Part shown: piece by piece, positions 30,335-39,294 of the stretch
Position numbering within the stretch: the stretch's first letter is position 1
How the letters are laid out: each line of letters opens with the position of its first letter
NCBI RefSeq assembly: GCF_016863635.1
Contig: NZ_BOPG01000002.1
Coordinates: 1-64,000 of the forward strand
Direction of reading: 5' to 3'
DNA: 64,000 nucleotides
Source: Virgisporangium aurantiacum
GTDB taxonomy: Bacteria > Actinomycetota > Actinomycetes > Mycobacteriales > Micromonosporaceae
The notes under the pieces: model-generated
What the model was told of the DNA's origin: nothing
The model's database searches: none
The model's input: only the letters and a program-made list of their open reading frames with translations
Made by a program: the position numbers and the translations under genes

Positions 30335-33300
30335 CGTCGCTCCACATTCTGCGGTTCAGCCCCGTTAGGTACACCGCTGTCGTACTGATAGCTGGGTGGT
30401 GGTTGTTCGAACGGCCCCAGGTTGGGGCCACGGTCCGGTGCACCGTTGCCGACGTCGGCCGCGGCGTCCCCGCGAGCGAATCCGGCGACGAGAGCGTTGA
30501 GTTGAAGCTGTTCGGCCTGCGGGTCCCGGTCGATCGGGGCCTGCGTGCGGCCCGACAACGGCGGTGTTCCGGCCGGTGCCCGCTGCACCCCGCCCGGCCC
30601 GCGCAGTTCGCTGGCCAGGTGGCTGCCGGGCACCCGCCGGGTGAGGCCTCCCTCGTCGGGCTGTGCGGCCGCGGCAACCGTGGGCACCGACTGGGTGTCG
30701 TCGCCCGCCCATCCGTTCCGCGTTTGGCCCGGCACCCGCCGCGGTGGTAGCGGGTATCGCGCCGCGTCCTCCAATGTCGGCCCGGCGTCCGCCGGGCCGG
30801 GGCTCGCATCGGTTGCGGACCCGTTCGACGGCCCCGAACTGACCGGAGCCGAACTGACCGGCACCGAACTGACCGGTGCGCCACTGACCGGCATCCCGCT
30901 CACCGGCGCGCCGCTGACCGGAACGCCACTGACGGGCGCGCCACTCACCGGAGCACCGCTCACCGGCGCACCACTCACGGGCGCACCGCTGACAGGCGCG
31001 CCACTTACCGGAGCGCCGCTCACGGGCGCACCGCTCACCGGAGCGCCGCTCACCGGCCGGGTCGCATCTCCCGTCGCGGGGTCGACCGGGGCCGGGTCGA
31101 TCCGCTCGGTCGAATGCGGCACCCGCGGCGCCGGAACAGCGGTCGAGAGCGGCCACTGCGGTGGCGCCTGCTGCGGTCCGGGCGCCGGGGCCGGCTCGGT
31201 CACCTCGGACGGTCGCATCGCACCCGGGACACTCGCCACCCCGCGGGCGAAGCCCTGGCTGAACGCGTCGGCCTCGGCTTTGGCCGTGGCCGGGTCGACC
31301 GGGTTCGGGTCGCGGGGCTCGGCCGGAGCGAGTCCGCTGGGCAGGTTTCGACCCGGCACCCGCCGGCTCAGCCCACCCCGCTCCTCGACGGGCGGCGCCG
31401 CATCGGACTGCGCCGCATCGGCGGGAGAACCGCCGTCCGGCCCGGCGGACGTCGCGTCGGCCGGCGTGGCGTTCGGCGGCATCGGTGGCCGGCCCGACGG
31501 CATCGGGACCGCGGGCACCGGTGGCTCGCCCGGCAACTGCGGCCGGTCGCGCAACGATCCCGGCCGGATCGGCGGGGCCTGCGGTCCGGTGGGCCCGGCG
31601 AGCGCGCCGGCGGACCCGGCGGGCGCACCGGCCACGGGTTCGGTCGGGATCGCGGGTCGGGTCGCGGCCAGCGGAACGATCGGCCCCGACGCCACCGAGG
31701 GTGGTACCAGCGGTGCCGGTACCCCGCCCGCGGGCGGGATACGGCCGGCGCGGGGCATATCCAGGGCCGCCAGGGGCACCGTGTCGTGGCCGCGGGCGAC
31801 CTGGCGCGGGGCGATCTCGCCGGCGACCGGGGCGCCGGCCGCGATCGCGGGCTTCCCTCCGCCCGGCAGGATCGGGTCGCCGAACCAGTCGAAGTGCTCG
31901 ATGCCGGCGACCTGCATCGCGGTCACCGTGCGCTCCGACACCGGAACGATCTGTCCGCCCGTGCGCGCCGACTGGCGCAGGCCGCGGGGCTGGGGTGCCG
32001 GCGCGATGACGCCCACCGGCGCGGTGAGCAGGCGGGCCGGCAGGTCGATGTGGGCGACGATGCCCTGCGGCTGGTTCGCCTGCAGGGTCACGGTGAGGCT
32101 GTGCCGGCGGGCGATCCGGCCCACCACGAACAGGCCGAGCACCCGGGTGGGCGCGATCTCCAGCCGTTCGCGGTCGACCAGCCGCTGGTTCTCGGCCGCG
32201 AGCTGCTCGACCGACATGCCGATGCCGACGTCGGCGATCGAGATCCGGCAGCCCTCGCCGAGGACCGACACCGACACGGTGACCGGGCCGGGCGGCGGCG
32301 AGTACGACACGGCGTTGTCGAGCAGCTCGGCCACCAGCAGGATCAGGTCGGAGACGACGCGCGGCACGGCCGCCACGTCGATCGCGTCCTCCAGCCGCAC
32401 GCGGGTGAACTGCTCGATCTCGGCGGCGGCGGCGCGCACGACGTCGGCCAGCCGCATCGGGCCGGTGGCCGGGTCGTCGGCGGCGCCCGACACCACGAGC
32501 AGCGCCGAGGCGCTCCGGCGCAGGCGGGTGGCGACGTGGTCGAGGCGGTAGAGCCGTTCCAGCAGCTGCGGGTCCTGCTGCTGGCGTTCGAGCACGTCGA
32601 TGAGGTTCAGCTGCCGGTCGGCCAGGTTACGGGTGCGCCGGGCGACGGTGGCGAACATCGCCGAGACGTTGCGCCGGGTGGTCACCTGGCGGGCGAGCAG
32701 CGCGGCCGCGCCCTCCTGCACCTGGTTGAACGCGGCCGCGAGGTCGGCCACGTCACCGGGACCGGTGGTGGGCACCGCCCGCAGCGCCGGGGTCGACTCG
32801 GACTGGTTCTCGACGTCGCTGACCCGCTCCAGTTCCCGTCCGGTGGCCGCGGCCACCGCGATCGCGGCCGCGTTGAGTTGCGCCAGCGGCACCGCGATCG
32901 AGCGGGCGCCGGCGGCGGCCAGCGCGGCGACGACCAGCAGCAGGAGCAGCGCGAGCAGCCCCACCACGATCGCCTCGGTGCGCGCGTCGGCGGCGTCGGC
33001 GGCGGCCTCGTCGGTGATCTCACGGGCGATACGGTCACCGACGAGCCGGCGCAGCGTCGTGTAGGTCTCGACGGCGGAGGCGATGCTGCTGACGGCCGCG
33101 TTCAGCTCGCCGAACGAGCTGGTGCCGGCGAGGGTGCGCACGCGCTCGGAGGCCTGACTGTTCTCGGCGAGGGTCAGCAGGTTGCGCTGGTTCGCGCTGG
33201 CCAGCGTGCCGAAGCGGTCGGTGTAGAGCTCGAGCGCCGTCTCCGCATCGTTCTGCAGCGCCTGGCCCGGTACCGGCTCGGTGACCCGCACCAGCACCGC

Positions 33301-33858
33301 GGTGCCCAGGCGGGCCGCCTGTTCGTTGGCCCGCAGCAGCTCGTCGAGCGCCGCCGCCGGCGGCAGTGAGGCGTCGGTACCGGCCGCGGTGGCCGGCGGG
33401 ACGGCGTCGATGATCTCCGCGATGGCGTCGCTGAAGACGGTGTGCGCCACCAGGCTCAGCACGCTGCGTTCGAGCGCGCGGGTCCGCAGCGTGCCGAGCA
33501 GCTCGATCACGCTCGCCACGGCGGGGCGCAGGCGCGGATCCGCGTCGGTGCGTACCTCGTCGATCGCGTCGTTGACCGCCTGGCTCTGCCGCACCACGGG
33601 CCCGCTGTCGGCCTCGTCGAGAGCCAGGTACAGCAGCGTCAGCAGGCGCTCGCGCTGCAACTCCTCCAGCAGCACGCCGACGGTGCGGCGGGTCTCGGCC
33701 TCCTCGGCGATCGACGCCTGCGCCTGCGCGCGGTCGGCGCGGTCGACGACGACCGGCACGGCGAGACCCACCACCGCGGCCAGCGGGACGAGCACCAGCA
33801 GGGCCAGCCTCTGCGAGACCCGCAGCCGGCCGAGCCGCCGGCGGAGCCGGTAGATCAC
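30331..33858 (-). CDS. conservon membrane sensor kinase with NIT domain (CvnA-like)
   Basis: A 1175-residue protein. A first membrane helix (about 18-40) and a second (about 290-318) flank an extracytoplasmic NIT (nitrate/nitrite-type) sensor region. A HAMP segment and a helical dimerisation region follow, then the HATPase module with AELLDNAVSYSPP and DVGIGMSV boxes and VLGLFVVGRIARRHSLTV. The C-terminal 500 residues are Pro/Ala-rich, low complexity, with three repeats of the type GGLTRRVPGxxL and a block of about 16 PVSGA units. As in other CvnA proteins, a proper H-box is not obvious. It overlaps its upstream and downstream neighbours by 4 nt. Confidence 0.88.
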   Translation of the reverse strand: MIYRLRRRLGRLRVSQRLALLVLVPLAAVVGLAVPVVVDRADRAQAQASIAEEAETRRTVGVLLEELQRERLLTLLYLALDEADSGPVVRQSQAVNDAIDEVRTDADPRLRPAVASVIELLGTLRTRALERSVLSLVAHTVFSDAIAEIIDAVPPATAAGTDASLPPAAALDELLRANEQAARLGTAVLVRVTEPVPGQALQNDAETALELYTDRFGTLASANQRNLLTLAENSQASERVRTLAGTSSFGELNAAVSSIASAVETYTTLRRLVGDRIAREITDEAAADAADARTEAIVVGLLALLLLLVVAALAAAGARSIAVPLAQLNAAAIAVAAATGRELERVSDVENQSESTPALRAVPTTGPGDVADLAAAFNQVQEGAAALLARQVTTRRNVSAMFATVARRTRNLADRQLNLIDVLERQQQDPQLLERLYRLDHVATRLRRSASALLVVSGAADDPATGPMRLADVVRAAAAEIEQFTRVRLEDAIDVAAVPRVVSDLILLVAELLDNAVSYSPPPGPVTVSVSVLGEGCRISIADVGIGMSVEQLAAENQRLVDRERLEIAPTRVLGLFVVGRIARRHSLTVTLQANQPQGIVAHIDLPARLLTAPVGVIAPAPQPRGLRQSARTGGQIVPVSERTVTAMQVAGIEHFDWFGDPILPGGGKPAIAAGAPVAGEIAPRQVARGHDTVPLAALDMPRAGRIPPAGGVPAPLVPPSVASGPIVPLAATRPAIPTEPVAGAPAGSAGALAGPTGPQAPPIRPGSLRDRPQLPGEPPVPAVPMPSGRPPMPPNATPADATSAGPDGGSPADAAQSDAAPPVEERGGLSRRVPGRNLPSGLAPAEPRDPNPVDPATAKAEADAFSQGFARGVASVPGAMRPSEVTEPAPAPGPQQAPPQWPLSTAVPAPRVPHSTERIDPAPVDPATGDATRPVSGAPVSGAPVSGAPVSGAPVSGAPVSGAPVSGAPVSGAPVSGVPVSGAPVSGMPVSGAPVSSVPVSSAPVSSGPSNGSATDASPGPADAGPTLEDAARYPLPPRRVPGQTRNGWAGDDTQSVPTVAAAAQPDEGGLTRRVPGSHLASELRGPGGVQRAPAGTPPLSGRTQAPIDRDPQAEQLQLNALVAGFARGDAAADVGNGAPDRGPNLGPFEQPPPSYQYDSGVPNGAEPQNVERR
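30820..31056 (-). repeat. 15-bp tandem repeat coding for about 16 PVSGA units
   Basis: Roughly 16 tandem 15-bp units within the conservon sensor gene, coding PVSGA with variants PVSGV, PVSGM, PVSSV and PVSSG near one end. The units differ at third positions, and copies nearer the 3' end of the gene are more diverged. The protein product is a flexible Pro/Ser/Gly linker. Confidence 0.8.
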
Positions 33859-35078
33859 CGGGCACCTGCCGGTGATCTCCCGGAGCCGCCGATTCCGGTG
33901 CCGACGACCGCGGTGACGGCGGGGTCGGTGCCGGGCCCGCCGTACAACCCGCCGCCGGGCAGGACGCTGTGCTGGCCGGGCGGATCATTGCCGAACGTCG
34001 CGCTCAACGAGGCGCCCAACGTCGCCGGCCGGCCCGACTCGTCCGGGTCGTCCGGCGCGGCGTGCGCCGGGCTGCGGCGGCGCGGCGGCCGCTGGCGGCG
34101 GGTGAGGATCAGCAGCGCGACCGCGGCGCCCACCGCCACCAGCAGGCCGACGACCACGACGACGAGGATCTGGAGCCGCCGATCGGCGAGGTCGTCGAGC
34201 CGGGCCACCAGCAGCCGGTCGAGTTCGGCCCAGATGGTCTGGCCGAGCCGCTGCGACGAGTCACGCACGCCGACGGACGCCGCCGTGAGGTTGTCGGGCA
34301 GCGGCGGCATGGTGGCCACCGCCACCGACGGTGCGAGCTGATCGGTGGCGGCACCGAACTGGTCGAGCGGGGAGAGCAGCGCGCTGCCGACCTGTCCGCT
34401 CCGGCTGGCGTCGGCCACGTTGCTCAGCCCGGCGGCGACCGCTCCGGCGTTGGTCGCGATGCGGTCGCGCAGGATGGCGGCGCGCGGGTCCTCGGCGCGC
34501 AGGCCCGGCGTCATGTGGCCGAGGTCGGCGAGCTGGCCGGCGGCCTGCACGATCTCCGGCAGCCGCACCAGGCCGGCGTCGACGAGGTACGACGAGTCGA
34601 CCTCGGAGTCGACGATCAGCCGGGACGTGTCACCGACGCGGCGGATCAGGGCCACGGTGAGGTCGACCGCCTGCCCCCAGCGCTGGTACGCCTCCAGGCC
34701 GGGCGAGCCGGGCCGCTGGACGAGTTCCTTGATCGAGTCGCGCAGGGTGGGCCACCGCGACCGGCTGTTCAGCTCGGCGCCGTGCCGGAGCTCCACCAGC
34801 TCGACGGCCGCGAGCGCGCTCTCGATCGACGGGTTGTCGACCTGCTCGCCGCGCACGGCGGCGCTCTGGCCGGCGGCCAGCGTGTCGAGCAGCCGGGTCA
34901 ACGGCCGCAGGTACGCCACACCCCGCCGCTCGGACTCGATCCGGGCCCGTCCGTCACTGTTCTCCGCCGACGCCCAGGCGGCGACCGTGGCCATCGGTAC
35001 CAAAACGGCTACCGCCAGCAGTGCCGCCATGACCACCCGAACCCAGCCAACGCTGGCCCGGCGTTCCGCGACCGCCAA
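33855..35078 (-). CDS. two-pass membrane sensor-like protein upstream of the conservon
   Basis: A 407-residue protein with two membrane helices (about 15-36 and about 305-330) enclosing an extracytoplasmic, all-helical region of about 270 residues, a layout like nitrate/four-helix-bundle sensor domains. The cytoplasmic tail (about 75 residues) is short and contains no kinase domain. The TTG at 35078 is chosen because GGGAGG lies 5 nt before it; a longer frame is not supported. It overlaps the CvnA start by 4 nt. It may serve as a co-sensor of the same signal. No family name was recognised. Confidence 0.68.
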   Translation of the reverse strand: MAVAERRASVGWVRVVMAALLAVAVLVPMATVAAWASAENSDGRARIESERRGVAYLRPLTRLLDTLAAGQSAAVRGEQVDNPSIESALAAVELVELRHGAELNSRSRWPTLRDSIKELVQRPGSPGLEAYQRWGQAVDLTVALIRRVGDTSRLIVDSEVDSSYLVDAGLVRLPEIVQAAGQLADLGHMTPGLRAEDPRAAILRDRIATNAGAVAAGLSNVADASRSGQVGSALLSPLDQFGAATDQLAPSVAVATMPPLPDNLTAASVGVRDSSQRLGQTIWAELDRLLVARLDDLADRRLQILVVVVVGLLVAVGAAVALLILTRRQRPPRRRSPAHAAPDDPDESGRPATLGASLSATFGNDPPGQHSVLPGGGLYGGPGTDPAVTAVVGTGIGGSGRSPAGAR

Positions 35079-35196
35079 TGTCGCCTCCCGCTCAACGGGC
35101 AAACGCTCTCTCCACCACTTCGACGAAGATCCTTCCGGACCCACGCAGCAAGCAGGGGACGAGCCGCTTCCCTCCCCGGTTTTCCGACCGTCCGTG

Positions 35197-35227
35197 AATC
35201 TACGTCGAACGGTGCAGGTCCGGTCAA
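35197..35227 (-). promoter_or_regulatory. predicted promoter of the conservon operon
   Basis: On the minus strand TTGACC (35222-35227) and TAGATT (35197-35202) are separated by 19 nt, a little long. Transcription from here would give a 5' leader of about 110 nt before the TTG start at 35078. Confidence 0.4.
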
Positions 35228-35420
35228 CACCAGAAGGCATACATCGACCGATCAGCCGTCATATGGCCACCGAACATCGCATGCCGTCGCAGTGCGACTA
35301 CTCGATCTCCGGCGCCACGACCCCTCCGCGGGGGTCATGCCGCGGTCTGCGAAATTTCGTCCCGTCGGGTAGGCGACCGCCGATTGCCTAGCGCGCTCGT
35401 AGGCCATACTCTTGTATTCC

Positions 35421-35454
35421 GAGGCCGGCACTTTCCCCCGTGAGTGCCGGCCTC
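35421..35454 (-). terminator. 12-bp hairpin terminator after the sensor kinase gene
   Basis: GAGGCCGGCACT, 10-nt loop, AGTGCCGGCCTC, perfect. It begins 2 nt after the stop of the sensor kinase at 35457. No U-run follows, as is common in high-GC actinobacteria. Confidence 0.75.
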
Positions 35455-35456
35455 CC

Positions 35457-36683
35457 TTATGCCCTGACTAGGGGATTTACCTCGGTCGGTGCCGGGCCGT
35501 CGGCCCGGTCGGCGCCGTCGGCCGGAAGCCAGAGGACGAAGGTGCTGCCGGCACCCACCGTCGAGTGCACCGCGGCGCGGCCGCCGTGCGACTCCACGAT
35601 CTGCCGCACGATCGCCAACCCGAGCCCGGTCCGCCGCTCGGCCGTCCGGTTCGGTCCCGCCTCCCGGCGCCAGAACCGGTCGAACACCTTGTCCCGGTCG
35701 CCGGCGTCGATGCCCGGTCCGCGGTCCGCGACCGCGATCCACAACCATCCGTCGATGCTCCCGGCGCCGACGGTGACGACGGAGTCGACGGGCGCGAGGC
35801 GGGTCGCGTTGGAGAGCAGGTTCGCCACCGCCCGGCGCAGCGCGTCGTGGTCACCCGACGCGATCAGCCCGTCGCCCAGCGCATACTCGATCGACACGCC
35901 CCGCTCCCCCGCGACGGCCCCGAACTCCTCGCCGGCCTCGCGCGCCACCTCGGCCAGGTCGACCGCCGCATCGTCGAACCCCTCGGCCTCCCGGCGGGCG
36001 GTGGCCAGCAGGTCCTCCACGAGCCGCGACATCCGCACGGTCGCCCGGTCGATCACCGCGACCGCCCGGTCGCGCTCCTCGGCACCGGTACCGGGGACGG
36101 CGAGCGTCGCGTCGAGGTTCGCCCGGATGATCGCCAGCGGGGTCCGTAGCTCGTGCGAGGCGTCGTCGATCAGCTGCCGTTGGGCCGCGAACGCGGAGTC
36201 GAGCCGGTCGAGCATCGAGTCGATCGTGTCGGCGAGGTCGCGCAGCTCGTCGCGGTAGCCGCCGAGGTGGATCCGGCGGGACAGGTCGGTCGCCTGGATC
36301 TCGCGGGCGGTGCGGGCCATCCGGCCCACCGGACGCAGCGCCCGGCCCGACAGCACCCAGCCGATGCCGAGGCTGGCCAGGAACAGGCCGCCGAGGGCCA
36401 GCCCGGAGTAGTTACGCAGCGTCTGCAGCGTGCGGAAGTTGACCGCCGACTCGACCTCCTCGACGGCGGCCATGTCGACGGTCTCGACGGTCCGCTCCCG
36501 GCCGTCGTAGCCGCGCTTGCGCAGCTCGACCTCGTAGCTCTTCGTGATCGGCTTCGGGTCGGTGCTCCGCTCGACGGCCACGTACGTCACCGCCAGCGCG
36601 GAACCGGCGAGCGCGAACAGCAGGAGCGAGTACAGGACGGTCAGCCGGAACCGGATCGACTGGGTGAACCGGGGCAACTTCAT
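35457..36683 (-). CDS. membrane sensor histidine kinase of an OmpR-type two-component system
   Basis: A 408-residue classical sensor kinase: two membrane helices (about 14-34 and 95-112) around a short extracytoplasmic region, a HAMP domain (about 113-165), HisKA with H177 (DDASHELRTPL) and HATPase with NLLSNATRLAP, ADRGPGID and TGLGLAIV boxes. All motifs are intact. It overlaps the response regulator gene by 4 nt, and therefore pairs with it. The signal is unknown; the periplasmic loop of about 55 residues is small, compatible with sensing at the membrane. Confidence 0.92.
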   Translation of the reverse strand: MKLPRFTQSIRFRLTVLYSLLLFALAGSALAVTYVAVERSTDPKPITKSYEVELRKRGYDGRERTVETVDMAAVEEVESAVNFRTLQTLRNYSGLALGGLFLASLGIGWVLSGRALRPVGRMARTAREIQATDLSRRIHLGGYRDELRDLADTIDSMLDRLDSAFAAQRQLIDDASHELRTPLAIIRANLDATLAVPGTGAEERDRAVAVIDRATVRMSRLVEDLLATARREAEGFDDAAVDLAEVAREAGEEFGAVAGERGVSIEYALGDGLIASGDHDALRRAVANLLSNATRLAPVDSVVTVGAGSIDGWLWIAVADRGPGIDAGDRDKVFDRFWRREAGPNRTAERRTGLGLAIVRQIVESHGGRAAVHSTVGAGSTFVLWLPADGADRADGPAPTEVNPLVRA

Positions 36684-37375
36684 GGGTCCTCCCGCAACCG
36701 GTACCCGCGACCGACCACGGTCTCGATCAGCGGCCCGCCGTCGACACGCGGGCCGAGTTTGCGGCGCAAGGTGCCGACCGTGACCCGCACGGTCTCGGTG
36801 AACGGGTCGGCGTTCTCGTCCCAGACGTGCTCCAGCAGTTCCTCGGCCGGGACCACGTGTCCGGGCCGGGTCATCAGGTACTCCAGCACGCCGAACTCCT
36901 TCGGGGTGAGGCGCAACGGCGTGCCCGTCCGCGACGCGCTGTGCCGGGCGGCGTCCAGTTGCAGCTCACCGACGGTGAGCACGGAACCGGTGGCCCCGGT
37001 GTCGCGGCGGAGCAGGGCCCGCACCCGGGCCAGCAGCTCGGCGAGCGCGAACGGCTTCACCAGGTAGTCGTCGGCGCCCTCGTCGAGGCCCCGCACCCGG
37101 TCCTTCAGGGCACCACGGGCGGTGAGCATCAGCAGCCGCAGGCCCGGGCCGCCGGCGACCTCGACCTCGCCCCGGCGCAGCGCCCGGCAGATCGTGAACC
37201 CGTCGGCGTCGGGCAGGTTGATGTCGAGCAGCATCAGGTCGTAGGCGTGCACGGCGAGCCGCTCGTAGGCGTCGGCGGCGTCACCGGCGACGTCCACGGC
37301 GTAGCCGGCGCGCTCCAACCCGAGTCGGAGCGCGCCGGCCAGATCTTCCTCGTCCTCCACCAGGAGCAGGCGCAT
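36680..37375 (-). CDS. OmpR/PhoB-family response regulator
   Basis: A 231-residue regulator: receiver with D51 (LLDINLPDADG), the T switch and K in LVKPF, followed by a winged-helix DNA-binding domain with LRLTPKEFGVLEYLM and VRVTVGTLRRKLG, ending in TVVGRGYRL. GAAGGA before the ATG is a ribosome-binding site. It is 12 nt downstream of the vWA gene, so the MoxR operon and the two-component system may be one transcript. Target genes are not identifiable from the window. Confidence 0.92.
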   Translation of the reverse strand: MRLLLVEDEEDLAGALRLGLERAGYAVDVAGDAADAYERLAVHAYDLMLLDINLPDADGFTICRALRRGEVEVAGGPGLRLLMLTARGALKDRVRGLDEGADDYLVKPFALAELLARVRALLRRDTGATGSVLTVGELQLDAARHSASRTGTPLRLTPKEFGVLEYLMTRPGHVVPAEELLEHVWDENADPFTETVRVTVGTLRRKLGPRVDGGPLIETVVGRGYRLREDP

Positions 37376-37387
37376 GGTCCTTCGAAC

Positions 37388-38368
37388 CTATGGCAATCTG
37401 GCGAACCACAGCAGGGACGTGGCCGCCGCGGCCATCGCGAACATCAGGCCGACCCCGATGAACCGGGCCGACACGTCCTGCTTCTGCGTGACGTAGCCGA
37501 CGTCGGAGCCGATGTCCTCGTAGACGGCCCGCAACTCGTCGCTGCTGCCCGCCTCGTGGTAGGCGCCGCCGGTCGCCTCGGCGACCTGCTCCAGCGTCTC
37601 CCCGTCGACCGGCACCCGGATGGTGCGGCCACTCACGTCGACCGTCCCGTCAGCGGTGCCGAACGCGATCGTGTCGACCGGCACCTGCGCCGTGGCCGCC
37701 TCCGCCGACACCTCCGCCGGATCGCGCCCGGACGTGTTGGCGCCGTCGGAGAGCACCACCACCCGCGCCGGCGGCGGATCGGCCTCGGCGCCGGCGGCTT
37801 CGGCGTCGAACGAGGCGTCGAACGACCGGATCGCCTGCAGCGCCGTGTCGATCGCGGTACCGATCGCCGTGCCCTGCGCACCGGAGTAGCCGTCGGAGAT
37901 CCGCTCGATGCCGGCCGCCAGCACGTCGCGGTCGGTGGTCGGCGCCACCTGCAGCGTCGCGCCGCCGGCGAACGTCACCAGGCCGACGTTGAACTCCGCC
38001 GGCAGCCCGCGCACGAACTCGCGGGCGGCGTCCTCGGCCGCCTGCAACCGGCTCGGGTCGACGTCGTCGGCCCGCATCGACGTCGAGGCGTCCACCGCGA
38101 CGATCACCGTGGCCCGCTCGCGGGGTACCTGCACGTCGTCGGCCGGCCGGGCGAAGCCGGCTACCAGCGGCACCAGCATGGCCAGGAACAGGCCCGCCGG
38201 CAGGTGCCGGCGCCAGCCCGGTCGCTTCGGCGCGACCTTGTCGAGCAGCGCCAGGTTCGTGAAGCGGACGGTGTACCGGCTGCGCCGCCGCTGCGCGAAC
38301 ACGTACGCGATGGCGAGCGCCGCCACGCCAAGGAGCAGCCACAGCCGGGCCGGTGACTCGAAACTCAT
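37388..38368 (-). CDS. membrane vWA-domain protein (BatA-like)
   Basis: A 326-residue membrane protein. Helices at about 8-25 and 57-74, then a vWA domain with intact MIDAS (VDASTSM, D93/S95/S97; GTAIGTA; LSDGANT) and a final membrane helix at about 303-322. This is the BatA layout found beside MoxR and DUF58 genes; such sets are thought to form membrane-associated chaperone or surface-quality systems. It overlaps the DUF58 gene by 4 nt. Confidence 0.85.
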   Translation of the reverse strand: MSFESPARLWLLLGVAALAIAYVFAQRRRSRYTVRFTNLALLDKVAPKRPGWRRHLPAGLFLAMLVPLVAGFARPADDVQVPRERATVIVAVDASTSMRADDVDPSRLQAAEDAAREFVRGLPAEFNVGLVTFAGGATLQVAPTTDRDVLAAGIERISDGYSGAQGTAIGTAIDTALQAIRSFDASFDAEAAGAEADPPPARVVVLSDGANTSGRDPAEVSAEAATAQVPVDTIAFGTADGTVDVSGRTIRVPVDGETLEQVAEATGGAYHEAGSSDELRAVYEDIGSDVGYVTQKQDVSARFIGVGLMFAMAAAATSLLWFARLP

Positions 38369-39294
38369 GCCGCACCACCGGGCCGGTGGGCCGCCCGGGC
38401 GAGACGGCGCTGGGCGTACACGTGCCGCACCAGGTCGAGGACCCAGTCGCGGTCGGTGCGCAGGCGCAGGTGCGCGGCACCGGCCCGGCGGATGGCCGCC
38501 GCCGTGGCCAGTCGTTGCTCCTCCGCCGCGGCCGCGTAGCGTTCGCGCACCTTGCGCGTGGTCGCGACCTCGCGCTTGCGGCCGGTTTCCGGGTCGACGA
38601 GCGTGAGCAGGCCGACGTCGGGAAGCTCCAGCTCGCGGGGGTCCAGTACCTCCACGGCCAGCACCTGGTGGCGCGCAGCCAACCGGCGTAACGGTTGTAC
38701 CCAGTCGGCGCTCTCACCGTCATCCAAAAAATCACTGACGATGACGACCAGGCCGCGCCGCGCCGCGAGCCTGGCCATGGATTCAATCGCGTCTTTCAGT
38801 TCGGGGGCCGGGCCTTCCGGCTGGCGCGGCAGGTCGACGAGCGACCGCAGCATCCCGAGCAGATGGATCCGACCGGTGCGGGCCGGATAGCGCCGGAGCC
38901 GGTCGCGGCCCGCGACGAACCCGCCGATCCGGTTGCCGTGGCCGGCGGTGAGGAAGCCCACCGCCGCGACCGCCGACACCGCGAGGTCCCGCTTCTCCTG
39001 ATCGGCCGTGCCGAAGTCCATGCTGGCCGTGCCGTCGACGAGCACCCAGGTGGTGAGCTCGCGGTCGGCGTCGACCGTGCGGACGTGCGGCACCGTCGTT
39101 CGCGCGGTGACGGCCCAGTCCATGCGGCGGACCTCGTCCTCGCCGGGCCGGTACTCGCGGCTGCCGGCCGGTTCGCTGCCCGGGCCGGGCAGGAGACCGA
39201 GGTGCTGACCCTGGAGGAGGCCGTCGAGCCTCCTGGTGATGACCAGTTCCAGCCTTCTCAGCTTCTGCTGCGGTGCGAGTTGGTGGACGCTCAT
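38365..39294 (-). CDS. DUF58 protein
   Basis: A 309-residue DUF58 protein. The YRPGEDEVRRMDWAVTART block (about 48-66) is the family signature, and the C-terminal half has a degenerate vWA-like fold (WVLVDGTASMDFG, VIVSDFLDD). It has no membrane segment. DUF58 proteins are constant partners of MoxR AAA+ ATPases. It overlaps both moxR and vWA neighbours by 4 nt. Confidence 0.88.
   Translation of the reverse strand: MSVHQLAPQQKLRRLELVITRRLDGLLQGQHLGLLPGPGSEPAGSREYRPGEDEVRRMDWAVTARTTVPHVRTVDADRELTTWVLVDGTASMDFGTADQEKRDLAVSAVAAVGFLTAGHGNRIGGFVAGRDRLRRYPARTGRIHLLGMLRSLVDLPRQPEGPAPELKDAIESMARLAARRGLVVIVSDFLDDGESADWVQPLRRLAARHQVLAVEVLDPRELELPDVGLLTLVDPETGRKREVATTRKVRERYAAAAEEQRLATAAAIRRAGAAHLRLRTDRDWVLDLVRHVYAQRRLARAAHRPGGAA

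Larger units (their letters stand above)
35079..35456. other. 378-bp intergenic region between divergent-facing operons
   Basis: This stretch holds the presumed promoter of the conservon operon (35197-35227) and the terminator of the two-component system operon (35421-35454). No ORF with supported start and no RNA gene was recognised in the remainder. Confidence 0.6.

Noticed and set aside
30545-33369. Long plus-strand frames opposite the conservon sensor
   Set aside because: They reflect third-position GC bias and the 15-bp repeat; the minus-strand protein has recognised domains.
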